Assembly: GCA_017937505.1 (NCBI GenBank)
Contig: JAGBDL010000094.1
Location: 1 to 57,542, forward strand
DNA: 57,542 nt
Direction of reading: 5' to 3'
From: Clostridia bacterium
GTDB lineage: Bacteria; Bacillota; Clostridia; Christensenellales; Aristaeellaceae
In this document: positions 22,870 to 30,675 of the stretch, one piece after another
Numbering within the stretch: the stretch's first letter is position 1
Layout of the letters: each line of letters begins with the position of its first letter
Program-made: the position numbers and the translations under genes
The notes under the pieces: model-generated
Seen by the model: the letters and a program-made list of their open reading frames with translations, nothing else
What the model was told of the DNA's origin: nothing
Databases searched by the model: none

Positions 22870-24245
22870 GCTTTCAATGCTTCAATGGCCTCGCGAACCG
22901 CGCCCTCCAGCTCTGCCCGGGTGGGGATGATCGAGCGGTATTTCAGCTGACCATTGATGTACATGGACGGCAGATTCGGCACGCCCATCTTGACGCAGCG
23001 CGCCACATTCTCCTTGTAGATGAACTTGTATTCCACCAGATCCATCGCGTCGCCAAAGACCGCTTTGATCCCGTTGGCCGCGTTCATCATGTAGCCGCAG
23101 GCCGCGCACTGCGCAGAATCCAGCGTAAAGACCTCGACAAGCGGCTTTTTCAGGTGCTCGTAATCCGGCAGCACGACATTGGCGGTATCGATCTCCGCCG
23201 TCTGATAGTTTTTCACCATCTCGCGTACGGCGTCCGTCTCCAGCGCAGCCTGCGCCACGCCGATGACATTCTCCACCGGCGTATCGTAAGGCATATCGCA
23301 GCCAGGGGAGAGGATAAAGTTGGTCTTGTCCTTGACGGAATCCAGCAGATCCACCGCAAACTTCATGTTGTCCTGTTGATTGCCCAGCAGCATAATGCTC
23401 GTCAGCGGAATATTGCCGCCCAGCACAATGTTGTACCGATCGGTGATCCTCTTGGCCGCCAGCAGGTTAACATTCTCGTCGATGCTGACGGCGTCCGGGT
23501 TGGTCTTGCACATCGCCTCGATGTTGCGCGTCGCATCGCCGCAGACGAAGAAGGAGGAATACCCGCCCCTTTCCCGGATGTGCGCAAAGATTTCTGTGTA
23601 CAGCCCGGTCATGAACTGCTCAAAGTGGCTGGTGGAAATCTGGGAAATCAGCGGATCCACCACGGCGATGACGTCCATGCCTGCTTCCAGATAATAATCC
23701 GCCATGCGCATGCACACACGCTTGCAGAAATCAAACAGGTCGTTGACCTCGTCTTCAAAATCGTACATGTCCGTGAACAGGTTATTGCCGCGCAGGTGGG
23801 AGGCCAGCGTGAACGGACCGCATACAAGGCCGTACAGGGCTGTCGTATCCCCCACGGCTTCCTTCATCCGGCGCATCACGTCCAGCACATACGGGATTCT
23901 GCCGGATTCTTTCGTCGGAATCTTGCAGCTGCAGGGCGTGACAGGCGGCTCCTCATCGCTGCCGTCCAGCGGATGCTCGCAAACGGACGGCGGACAGTTG
24001 TCCACCCAAGTCAGGCCGCAGCCCAGGCACTCCGCCTCAATCTGCAAATCAAAGATGACCGGCTGTCCGTCCGGCCTGTAAAGCCTGTTGACTTCCATCA
24101 GGGCTTCAAAGGCCTTGTCCGCATCGGTCAGCATTTCGGTCGCTGTGTAGCCCATGATCTTGCCGGCGTGGACACCCGCGAAGGGAACCCATGGGGCGCG
24201 TTCAACTTTCTCGTGGCGCAGTGTGCGCAAAAGAAGCTCTTTCAT
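22866..24245 (-). CDS. URO-D family methyltransferase fused to a thioredoxin-like domain
   Basis: 459 aa. Residues 1-~355 are a URO-D/MtaA-type TIM barrel, related to corrinoid methyltransferases rather than heme enzymes by context. Residues ~365-459 form a thioredoxin-like domain with CAAC (VFTLDSAQCAACGYMMN) and a cis-Pro style loop MGVPNLPSMYING. In MtaA the zinc is held by His-x-Cys and a later Cys. Here the equivalents are FFVCGD (Phe replaces His) and SPGCDMPYDTPVEN (Cys kept). An additional Cys-rich insertion (CEHPLDGSDEEPPVTPCSC) lies at ~95. AGGAGG precedes the ATG. Partners: CobW downstream, corrinoid protein and activator divergent. The substrate is unknown. Confidence 0.82.
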   Translation of the reverse strand: MKELLLRTLRHEKVERAPWVPFAGVHAGKIMGYTATEMLTDADKAFEALMEVNRLYRPDGQPVIFDLQIEAECLGCGLTWVDNCPPSVCEHPLDGSDEEPPVTPCSCKIPTKESGRIPYVLDVMRRMKEAVGDTTALYGLVCGPFTLASHLRGNNLFTDMYDFEDEVNDLFDFCKRVCMRMADYYLEAGMDVIAVVDPLISQISTSHFEQFMTGLYTEIFAHIRERGGYSSFFVCGDATRNIEAMCKTNPDAVSIDENVNLLAAKRITDRYNIVLGGNIPLTSIMLLGNQQDNMKFAVDLLDSVKDKTNFILSPGCDMPYDTPVENVIGVAQAALETDAVREMVKNYQTAEIDTANVVLPDYEHLKKPLVEVFTLDSAQCAACGYMMNAANGIKAVFGDAMDLVEYKFIYKENVARCVKMGVPNLPSMYINGQLKYRSIIPTRAELEGAVREAIEALKA

Positions 24246-24347
24246 CCGGTCTTTCCTCCTGATCCAATCTCTGCCGGAAGGCGTGTTTCTTTTTTTCTAT
24301 TGTACAGACCGGGATTGCGCAATGATAGTGCAGCCCTTGGATTTTTT

Positions 24348-24385
24348 GTGTTTTGATCAGCAATTGACTGAATCCATCAAAACAC
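24348..24385. repeat. 10-bp inverted repeat between regulator and methyltransferase genes
   Basis: GTGTTTTGAT (24348-24357) and ATCAAAACAC (24376-24385), perfect arms with an 18-nt spacer, starting 2 bp after the regulator stop. No T-run follows on the minus strand. It is either a weak terminator or an operator. A -10 like TACAAT (minus, near 24297-24302) lies downstream, without a clear -35. Confidence 0.5.
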
Positions 24386-24386
24386 G

Positions 24387-25643
24387 TCATGCCCTGTATT
24401 TTCCGGGTGTCACGCCGACGAGCCGCTTAAAGGCCTTGCAGTAATAGCTCTGATCCGGGAAGCCCATCGCCACCGCAATGTCTGACAGCGAATACTGCTT
24501 GGACAGAAGCAGCGCCTTGCTCTCCTCCACGCGGATTTTACACAGATAGTCCCGGAAGCGCATGCCCACAGTATGATGAAAGAGTGTGGAAAAGTAATTG
24601 GCACTCAGGCCGACGTATTCCGCCACCCTCGCCAGTTCCAGCTTTTCGCTGTAATTGTTGCGCATGAACTGCAGCGCTTTCCTGATATACGGATTGCCCT
24701 GATCCTCCTTGACGAACATGGCATTCATAAAGCTCTCCGCCACCTCCTGCATCATCATGCAGATGTCTTCAATGGCGTCCTCCTGATAGAGGCGGAAGAT
24801 GAACTGACTGTTGAGCCGGTATATGCTGTCCACCCGCGCGCCGCAGTCGATCGCCACGCGGGAAAGCAGCGTCGCCAGCTCGATGGTGTGCACGCGGACG
24901 GACTCTATTTTCCCGCCTTCGCTGAAGAGAACATACCCCATCAGCTCATTGAGCAGGGCCTTTACCTCTGTCATCGTGCCGGACTTCACCTTTTCGAGCA
25001 GCGCTTTTTCCTTTTTATAGAAGTCCAGAATCGACTGATCCGGTTCTTCCTCCTTCATGACCTGAATCGTCTCGTTGATGCGGGCCTGCTGCGCCATTTT
25101 CCGCTGGTTTTCAAGCAGCACAACACGCTCGCCCGGCAGAACCGGAGAAAGCAGGTTATCCAGCAGCTTTTTCAGCTGGTTGACCTTCGTCGGTTCCATC
25201 ACCACCATGTCGCCCAGCGCTTCGAACAGCTCCAACGCCAGCGGAACGGTAAGATGGCTGTGCTCCGGCAGCATGGCGACCATGCTGCTGTCCGGCGGGC
25301 TCAGCAGAAAAGGCCCCAGGATGACGCTGCCCAGCAGTTCTTTCTGGTGAATCAGCGGGAAGGCGATGTGGTTCAGGCCCGCATGGCAGGAAAAGATATA
25401 GGCCTCGCCCAGCACCTGCGCCTGGCGTCCCGCCTTGACGTGCATATCAAAGCATTTGCTCCTGTCAAATACGTTTTTCTTCAGAATCGAGCAGTAGGAA
25501 GCCGACTGACCGAAGGACTGAAGCAGAACGCCGTCCGCATCAATCAGTTGGATCGCCAGGCCGGTAAACTCCTGTAAATTCTGCAAAATGTCATGAATCC
25601 GCTGTTCGGATACCAGCGAGAACAGGCTCACTGCCACGGGCAT
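24387..25643 (-). CDS. PocR-domain AraC-family transcriptional regulator
   Basis: 418 aa. Residues ~8-165 match a PocR sensory domain (LQEFTGLAIQLIDADGVLLQSFG, with CSILK and FSCHAGLNHIAFPL), as found in regulators of corrinoid-dependent and B12-linked metabolism. A linker region (~200-310) is followed by the AraC DNA-binding domain (~315-418; LARVAEYVGLSANYFSTLFHHTVGMRFRDYLCKIRVEESKALL written here in parts: two HTH motifs are visible). Start uncertain: ATG at 25643 is only 2 nt from AAGGAG, and a GTG two codons on has better spacing. Probably controls the divergent corrinoid genes and the methyltransferase genes downstream. Confidence 0.85.
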   Translation of the reverse strand: MPVAVSLFSLVSEQRIHDILQNLQEFTGLAIQLIDADGVLLQSFGQSASYCSILKKNVFDRSKCFDMHVKAGRQAQVLGEAYIFSCHAGLNHIAFPLIHQKELLGSVILGPFLLSPPDSSMVAMLPEHSHLTVPLALELFEALGDMVVMEPTKVNQLKKLLDNLLSPVLPGERVVLLENQRKMAQQARINETIQVMKEEEPDQSILDFYKKEKALLEKVKSGTMTEVKALLNELMGYVLFSEGGKIESVRVHTIELATLLSRVAIDCGARVDSIYRLNSQFIFRLYQEDAIEDICMMMQEVAESFMNAMFVKEDQGNPYIRKALQFMRNNYSEKLELARVAEYVGLSANYFSTLFHHTVGMRFRDYLCKIRVEESKALLLSKQYSLSDIAVAMGFPDQSYYCKAFKRLVGVTPGKYRA

Positions 25644-25705
25644 CGCTCCTTAATTAAAAACCAATTTTCGTAAGCTATCGCAATACTTTTTCATGCGGTT
25701 TCCCT

Positions 25706-25711
25706 TATAAT
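25706..25711 (+). promoter_or_regulatory. -10 element of the corrinoid protein operon
   Basis: TATAAT, 37 bp before the start codon. No -35 hexamer is recognisable 16-18 bp upstream, consistent with activation by the divergent PocR-AraC regulator. I see no cobalamin riboswitch in this short leader. Confidence 0.55.
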
Positions 25712-25747
25712 ACAGATCATGAATCGCATCGCAGGAGGAAATGACAA

Positions 25748-26380
25748 ATGGATCTTCTTCATGAAATTTCCTTGCAACTCCAGGCCGGAAAAGCCAAGGT
25801 GGTGAAGTCCCTTGTTCAGCAGGCCATCGACGAGGGCATTCCCGCGCAGGAAATCCTGGAACAGGGACTGTTGGCCGGCATGAATATCATCGGCATCAAG
25901 TTTAAGAACAACGAGATCTTCGTCCCGGAGGTGCTGATTGCGGCACGCGCCATGAACATGGGCGTCAGCCTGCTCAAGCCCCTCCTCGCCCAAAGCGGCT
26001 CCAGGGCGAGCGGCAGGGTCGTCATCGGCACGGTCAAGGGAGACCTGCATGACATCGGCAAGAACCTCGTCAAGATGATGATGGAGGGCAAGGGACTTGA
26101 GGTCATCGACCTGGGTACCGACGTTGCGCCGGAAGCCTATGTGCAGGCGGCCCTCGACAGTCAGTGTCAAATCGTCTGCTGCTCTGCGCTGCTGACCACA
26201 ACCATGCCCGTCATGCAGGACGTTGTCAAAGCCTTTGAGGCAGCGGGCATCCGGGACAAGGTCAAGATCATGATCGGCGGCGCCCCTGTGACCGACACCT
26301 TCTGCCAGCAGATCGGCGCGGACGCCTACACGCCCGACGCCACAACGGCTGCGGAAAAGGCCGTCGAATTCTGCGCCTGA
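25748..26380 (+). CDS. Corrinoid (cobalamin-binding) methyl-carrier protein
   Basis: 210 aa, MtaC/MtbC/MttC family. Residues 1-~85 are the four-helix cap domain. Residues ~90-210 are the B12-binding Rossmann domain with the lower-ligand motif GDLHDIGKN (His about residue 102), then the SALLTTTM and GGAPVT loops that hold the nucleotide tail. It accepts a methyl group from a substrate methyltransferase and hands it to a second methyltransferase. GCAGGAGG precedes the ATG. A terminator-like hairpin separates it from the next gene, so it is probably made in excess. Confidence 0.94.
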   Translation: MDLLHEISLQLQAGKAKVVKSLVQQAIDEGIPAQEILEQGLLAGMNIIGIKFKNNEIFVPEVLIAARAMNMGVSLLKPLLAQSGSRASGRVVIGTVKGDLHDIGKNLVKMMMEGKGLEVIDLGTDVAPEAYVQAALDSQCQIVCCSALLTTTMPVMQDVVKAFEAAGIRDKVKIMIGGAPVTDTFCQQIGADAYTPDATTAAEKAVEFCA

Positions 26381-26409
26381 TCGCGTACCCTTTTCCTATG
26401 GATCAACCG

Positions 26410-26439
26410 AGGCGGTCAGTGCATGCTGTCCGCCTTTTT
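26410..26439 (+). terminator. Attenuator/terminator after the corrinoid protein gene
   Basis: AGGCGGTCAG pairs with CTGTCCGCCT (one T-T mismatch), loop TGCATG, followed by TTTTC. Read-through would feed the DUF2284 and activator genes at lower level. Confidence 0.75.
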
Positions 26440-26471
26440 CGTCATTCGGGGATACAGGAAGGAAGGCCAGA

Positions 26472-27017
26472 ATGAAAGAACTTCTGGACGAAGCGCTCCG
26501 GCAGGGCGCCTTCAAAGCCGCGTTCCTCCAGCCGGAACAGATCATGCTCTCCGCCGATTTCAGAGCCATCTGCGCCTCCAACCAGTGCGGCAGCTTTGGC
26601 CGATGCTGGATGTGCCCGCCGTCCATCGGTCCCATTGACGCGCTGATGGCCGAAGTCCGGCGTTATCCGCACTCTCTGCTGTATCAGACGGTCAGCGCCA
26701 TCGAGGACAGCTTCGATATCGAGGGCATGTTTGCCGCCGGCAACGCGCACGCACAGATGAGCCAGCGCCTCCATGCACATGCCAAGGTTCTTCTGAAAGC
26801 CCCCTTCCTCCACCTGACCTGCGGCGGCTGCCACCTGTGCGCAGTCTGCGCCAAGCGCGCCAACGAGCCGTGCAGGCATCCCGACCATGCCCTCCCCTCG
26901 CTGGAAGGCTATGGCGTCGATGTGTACAGAACCGCCGCATCCGCCGGGCTTTCATATGTCAACGGGCAGAACACCGTCACGTATTTCGGCATGATTCTTT
27001 TTGGAGAATGCGTATGA
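26472..27017 (+). CDS. DUF2284 metal-binding protein
   Basis: 181 aa, cysteine-rich. Two clusters are visible: CGSFGRCWMCPP (~37-49) and CGGCHLCAVCAKRANEPCRHP (~118-138), which together could hold an iron-sulfur cluster. DUF2284 proteins recur beside corrinoid methyltransferase and RACo genes but have no settled function. The stop overlaps the activator start (ATGA). A redox or electron-delivery role in corrinoid reactivation is my inference. Confidence 0.85.
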   Translation: MKELLDEALRQGAFKAAFLQPEQIMLSADFRAICASNQCGSFGRCWMCPPSIGPIDALMAEVRRYPHSLLYQTVSAIEDSFDIEGMFAAGNAHAQMSQRLHAHAKVLLKAPFLHLTCGGCHLCAVCAKRANEPCRHPDHALPSLEGYGVDVYRTAASAGLSYVNGQNTVTYFGMILFGECV

Positions 27018-28483
27018 AGCAGCTGACCATCAGGCAGAACGGGAAGACCGAACGGGTTTCCTTTGAGGGAACGCCGCTTGTTCAAACCGTTCTCGCGCAG
27101 GCGGGCCGCGCGCCCGATCTGCCCTGCGGCGGCAGGGGACGCTGCGGCAAATGTGCCGTCACGCTCTCCGGCCAGGTTTCCGCGCCCAATGCGGCGGAGC
27201 AGAGAGCCGGCGTCCGGTTGAGCTGTCAGGCCGTCCTTCTGGGGGATGCGCAGGTCGTCCTGCCGGATACACGGCAAAACCGCATTGAAGCATCGGTTTC
27301 TGCAATCCGGGCCGCCGCGTCTGCCGCCCCTGGTCTGGGGGCCGCCATCGACATCGGCACCACGACGCTCGTCCTCAAGCTCTATGACCTGCAAACAGGC
27401 CAAGACATCGCAACCGCCGCCCGCATGAATCCCCAGCGCGCCGTCGCCGCCGACGTCATGGGGCGCATCGGCGCCGCGCTGAGCGGGCAGGCCGGACGCC
27501 TTCAATCGGACGTTCTTGCTGCCCTCCAAGCCATGCTGAATGAAGCCTGCCGGGAAGCCGGACGAAACGACGTCGTTCGGATCGTCGCGGCCGGCAATAC
27601 CACCATGCTCTACCTGCTGACCGCGAGAAATCCTGACTGCCTTGCCCATGCGCCGTTTGAGGCGGATACCCTGTTTGACACGCAGGCCGTTCTGCTCGGT
27701 CTGCCCGTGTACTATCCGCCCTGTATGAATGCCTTTGTCGGCGCGGACATCACCTGCGCCGTGTTGGCCAGCGGCATGTGCGAAAAAGACGAAACCGCCC
27801 TGCTATGCGACATCGGCACCAACGGAGAAATCGCCCTCTATCGGAAGGGGCGTCTCTACGTCACCTCCACCGCGGCCGGCCCCGCGTTTGAGGGGGCAGG
27901 CATCTCCTGCGGCTGCGGCAGCGTGGACGGCGCCATCGACCATGTGTGGTTGGAGGACGGGGAAATCCGTGTCCACACCATCGCCGATGCGCTCGCCTGC
28001 GGCCTCTGCGGTTCAGGCCTGATCGACGCCGTTGCCGCGTTCCTTGAAACGGAACAGATCGACGAAACCGGTGCTGCCGGCGATGACGTGCTCCCGCTCT
28101 CCGGTTCCGTTGCCCTCTCCCGGATGGATATCCGCGCCGTACAGCTGGCAAAGGCCGCGATTGCCGCGGGCATTCAGGTGCTGCGGGAAGAAGCAGGCAT
28201 CCGGGAAGAAGAGGTACGGACGCTGTACATTGCAGGCGGCTTTGGCAGTCACCTGAACGCCGCGTCCGCCGCCGCCATCGGCCTTTATCCCGCCTCCATG
28301 CAGGATAAGGTGCGGAGCATCGGCAATGCCTCCCTGAGCGGAGCGGCAGAGATGCTCCTCTGTCCCCAACGGCAGGAATTCATGCGCCGGATCGCCTCCT
28401 CTGTCCGGCACATCCAGTTGGGGGGAAATCCCCGATTCAACGCGCTCTATGTAGAGAAGATGCTCTTCGGAAACGACGAATGA
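27014..28483 (+). CDS. RACo-like reductive activator of corrinoid protein (ASKHA, DUF4445)
   Basis: 489 aa. The N-terminal 2Fe-2S ferredoxin domain has C-x5-C-x2-C (LPCGGRGRCGKC) plus a later Cys (LSCQA). The rest is an ASKHA ATPase of the RACo type: GAAIDIGTTTLVLKLYD, GNTTM, LLCDIGTNGEIAL, AAGPAFEGAGISCG and IAGGFGSH. RACo proteins return Co(II) that has arisen by accidental oxidation to Co(I) at the cost of ATP. The ATG at 27014 (GGAG upstream, 4-nt overlap with DUF2284) is preferred over the long upstream extension. Followed by a strong terminator. Confidence 0.92.
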   Translation: MKQLTIRQNGKTERVSFEGTPLVQTVLAQAGRAPDLPCGGRGRCGKCAVTLSGQVSAPNAAEQRAGVRLSCQAVLLGDAQVVLPDTRQNRIEASVSAIRAAASAAPGLGAAIDIGTTTLVLKLYDLQTGQDIATAARMNPQRAVAADVMGRIGAALSGQAGRLQSDVLAALQAMLNEACREAGRNDVVRIVAAGNTTMLYLLTARNPDCLAHAPFEADTLFDTQAVLLGLPVYYPPCMNAFVGADITCAVLASGMCEKDETALLCDIGTNGEIALYRKGRLYVTSTAAGPAFEGAGISCGCGSVDGAIDHVWLEDGEIRVHTIADALACGLCGSGLIDAVAAFLETEQIDETGAAGDDVLPLSGSVALSRMDIRAVQLAKAAIAAGIQVLREEAGIREEEVRTLYIAGGFGSHLNAASAAAIGLYPASMQDKVRSIGNASLSGAAEMLLCPQRQEFMRRIASSVRHIQLGGNPRFNALYVEKMLFGNDE

Positions 28484-28553
28484 GCGTCCTGCATGCCGGC
28501 ACCCCTTCTCCGCTCCTTTCTTCGGCTCGCCCTTTGCCCCATTGGAATAAACG

Positions 28554-28599
28554 AGGTCGCGCTTCCCGGCTCCGCAAGGAGCGGGAAGGCGACCTTTTT
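28554..28599. terminator. Terminator between the convergent activator and cupin genes
   Basis: AGGTCGC...GCGACCT outer stem and CTTCCCGGCTCC-GCAA-GGAGCGGGAAG inner stem, then TTTTT on plus. On minus it is followed by CGTTTATT and could serve the cupin genes weakly. Confidence 0.85.
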
Positions 28600-28653
28600 A
28601 TGGCGCGGTCACCGGTCGTTTGCCTGGCCGCTTCGCGTTTTCCAGGAATTGGC

Positions 28654-28986
28654 TTATTCCTTCGCCTGAATAAAGTCTTTGCGCATCGGGGCGAAAATAT
28701 CCAGCAGAACGCTGGGCTCCAGTGCGCGGGCACCATGCACAGCGTTCGGCGGAATCACAACGCTGTCGCCCGCCCTCATGATCCGCTTATCGCCTTCCAG
28801 CTCAAACTCCACACAGCCGCTCACCAGGTAGTCCACCTGATGATGCGGATGGGTGTGCAGCGCACCAACTGCGCCGGTATCCATCGTCACTTCCACGAGC
28901 ATCAGCTCCTCGTCATAAGCCATGATCCGGCGGTCAAGCCCCATTCCGACGTTCTGAAGCTCGGCATCCTTATGGAATACGTACAT
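28654..28986 (-). CDS. KdgF-like cupin
   Basis: 110-aa single-domain cupin, paralog of the one at 15434. It shares LMLVEVTMDTGAVG, the metal box HTHPHHQVDYLVSG, GDSVVIPPNAVHG and the ending LLDIFAPMRKDF. The likely reaction is ring opening of unsaturated uronate released by the lyase of this operon. The ATG at 28986 follows GGAGGG by nine bases and touches the stop of the preceding cupin (TGATG). Last gene of the glycan operon. Confidence 0.78.
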   Translation of the reverse strand: MYVFHKDAELQNVGMGLDRRIMAYDEELMLVEVTMDTGAVGALHTHPHHQVDYLVSGCVEFELEGDKRIMRAGDSVVIPPNAVHGARALEPSVLLDIFAPMRKDFIQAKE

Positions 28987-29390
28987 CAAGCGTTCCCTCC
29001 GATCAGCTGTTCATACATGTCAACCTGTTCGTCCGCCATATCCACAATGGGGGAATTCTCCGGATTGGTGCGATCGTTTTCAACGATGAGAATCTGCGAG
29101 CCAGCCTCCAGCACATGCGCATGCCACATGCCTCTGGGCACAACATAGCTGTATCCTTCCTTCATCGGGCATGCCTGCAGCTGATCCGGCGCTTCCCCCA
29201 AAAGCATGAATCCATTGCCGCGAACCAGCACAAACACTTCATCCGTGCATTCATGCTTCTGAAGGACGCGCGGCCGCTCCTGCTCAGCGATTCCGCTGGT
29301 CATAATCCGCCATTCTCCGAAGCTGTGCAGCTTCTGGAACCCGTTTTGATACACGGCAGTGGCCGGCATTTTTTCAAAATTGAACTCCAC
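28986..29390 (-). CDS. Cupin-fold protein of unknown substrate
   Basis: 134 aa with GTG start behind GGAGGAGGAG. A cupin fold is suggested by HECTDEVFVLVRGNGFMLLGE (metal-box like, with His/Glu positions) and a second box YVVPRGMWHAHVLEAGS. It is not closely similar to the KdgF-like cupins. Sits between the second URO-D-like gene and a KdgF-like cupin and overlaps the latter by one base; probably a sugar isomerase or binding accessory of the same pathway. Confidence 0.65.
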   Translation of the reverse strand: MEFNFEKMPATAVYQNGFQKLHSFGEWRIMTSGIAEQERPRVLQKHECTDEVFVLVRGNGFMLLGEAPDQLQACPMKEGYSYVVPRGMWHAHVLEAGSQILIVENDRTNPENSPIVDMADEQVDMYEQLIGGNA

Positions 29391-29419
29391 TATTGAGCTC
29401 CTCCTCCCATTTCAGCGGC

Positions 29420-30652
29420 TCAGTATCCTGCACGCTCCAGCTCCTCACGCGTAATCTGCACAAGCCTGGCCATCGCATGAGGATCGTGATTGACGGTTTC
29501 AACGTCCTTGTACTCCACCTCTACATAGCAGCCGTTCTGCTTGAAGCAGTCCAGCCTCTGATGCAGCTCCCTGCGGACATATTCCTCATCAACGCCGCGC
29601 GCAATGAACGTCGAGGGATTCGGGCGGTACGAAATGATGTAATCCCCGCCAATCTGTTCGGCGCACTTCTGCGGATCAGCAAACGGACTGACGCCGATGC
29701 GGCGAAGGTTTTTGATCCTTCGGAGATATTTGATCTTATGGGTCAGATCCTCACAGCAGCCATACGCAGACAGGCCGAATTTCTCCATCAGCGGAATCTG
29801 ATAGCGAAGCATATACTCCTCAAACATTTCCGGGCCAATGCACGTAAACTCCTGAGCGCTGAAGAAGCACCACAGATCGCTTCGCTTCACGCCGTAGGTA
29901 TTGGCCTTTGGCGCCCGGACCTCCGGCGCATAGGGCATGGACTGGTTGTAGGTGTTGGTCAGGCTGAAGTCATTGGCATTTTCCGCCTCTGTCTGCACCT
30001 TGTCGATGCCCTTCGCCATGAACTCAAGCAGTTGAACCAGGAAATCCGGATCGTCATAGAGCGTATAGAACAGATTCTCCAGGCCATGCAGCTTGCCCAG
30101 ATCCGTCGAGATATCGCCTGTCCACGTCAGCAGGCAAGGGCCGCGGTTCACGTCGATGGGCAAGATATCGCCGATGGCTTCCGAAATGCGGTCTACCTTT
30201 GCTTTCGTCGCCTCTTCGTCCACGCAGTGTCTGGGCATCACCAGCCTGCCGAAGTCCTCCTCGGTCAGAATGGTGGGCTGATACTTCGCTGCGCCCTTGT
30301 TGCCCGGGCGCTCACCCATGTTGCAGTTTACGCCCCAGCGCATATCGATCCCGGGCTTGTATTCGCAGTTCACCGTAAAGAAGGGTTCGGTAATCACGTC
30401 ATCATGAAAGCCATGGTGATAAATCGCCGACCGCAGTTCTTTTTCATAAAAACGGAAAAACGGATCCCTGCACTGCAGAACGTCTTCGGAAAACAGCTCG
30501 TTGACTGCGTATCGAAGGGCATACACCATGCCGTGCCGGTCCTGCATTCCATGAAAACGCGTCCACTGCTCTCTGCGCTCATCCTGTATCGGGTCATTGG
30601 CAATTTCCATGTATTCCTTTGCCAATTCTCTCAGGATCTCACGATCCTCCAT
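29420..30652 (-). CDS. URO-D superfamily protein lacking the usual metal ligands
   Basis: 410 aa, second URO-D-like protein of the glycan operon. The barrel is recognisable (LTWTGDISTDLGKLHGLENLFYTL; MEKFGLSAYGCCEDLTHKIKYL; RRIGVSPFADPQ). At the position of the MtaA HxC pair it reads GCC (His replaced by Gly), and the late Cys position reads YRPNPS. It therefore has at most one of the three zinc ligands, and the chemistry may differ. The ATG at 30652 (eight bases after AAGGGG) is better placed than the one at 30658. It sits 18 nt after the first URO-D-like gene. Confidence 0.8.
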   Translation of the reverse strand: MEDREILRELAKEYMEIANDPIQDERREQWTRFHGMQDRHGMVYALRYAVNELFSEDVLQCRDPFFRFYEKELRSAIYHHGFHDDVITEPFFTVNCEYKPGIDMRWGVNCNMGERPGNKGAAKYQPTILTEEDFGRLVMPRHCVDEEATKAKVDRISEAIGDILPIDVNRGPCLLTWTGDISTDLGKLHGLENLFYTLYDDPDFLVQLLEFMAKGIDKVQTEAENANDFSLTNTYNQSMPYAPEVRAPKANTYGVKRSDLWCFFSAQEFTCIGPEMFEEYMLRYQIPLMEKFGLSAYGCCEDLTHKIKYLRRIKNLRRIGVSPFADPQKCAEQIGGDYIISYRPNPSTFIARGVDEEYVRRELHQRLDCFKQNGCYVEVEYKDVETVNHDPHAMARLVQITREELERAGY

Positions 30653-30675
30653 GATCATTTCCCCTTCTTGGCTCT

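Noticed and set aside
25644..25747. Cobalamin riboswitch before the corrinoid protein gene
   Set aside because: The leader is too short (about 100 nt between divergent genes) and shows no B12-box or multi-stem fold.
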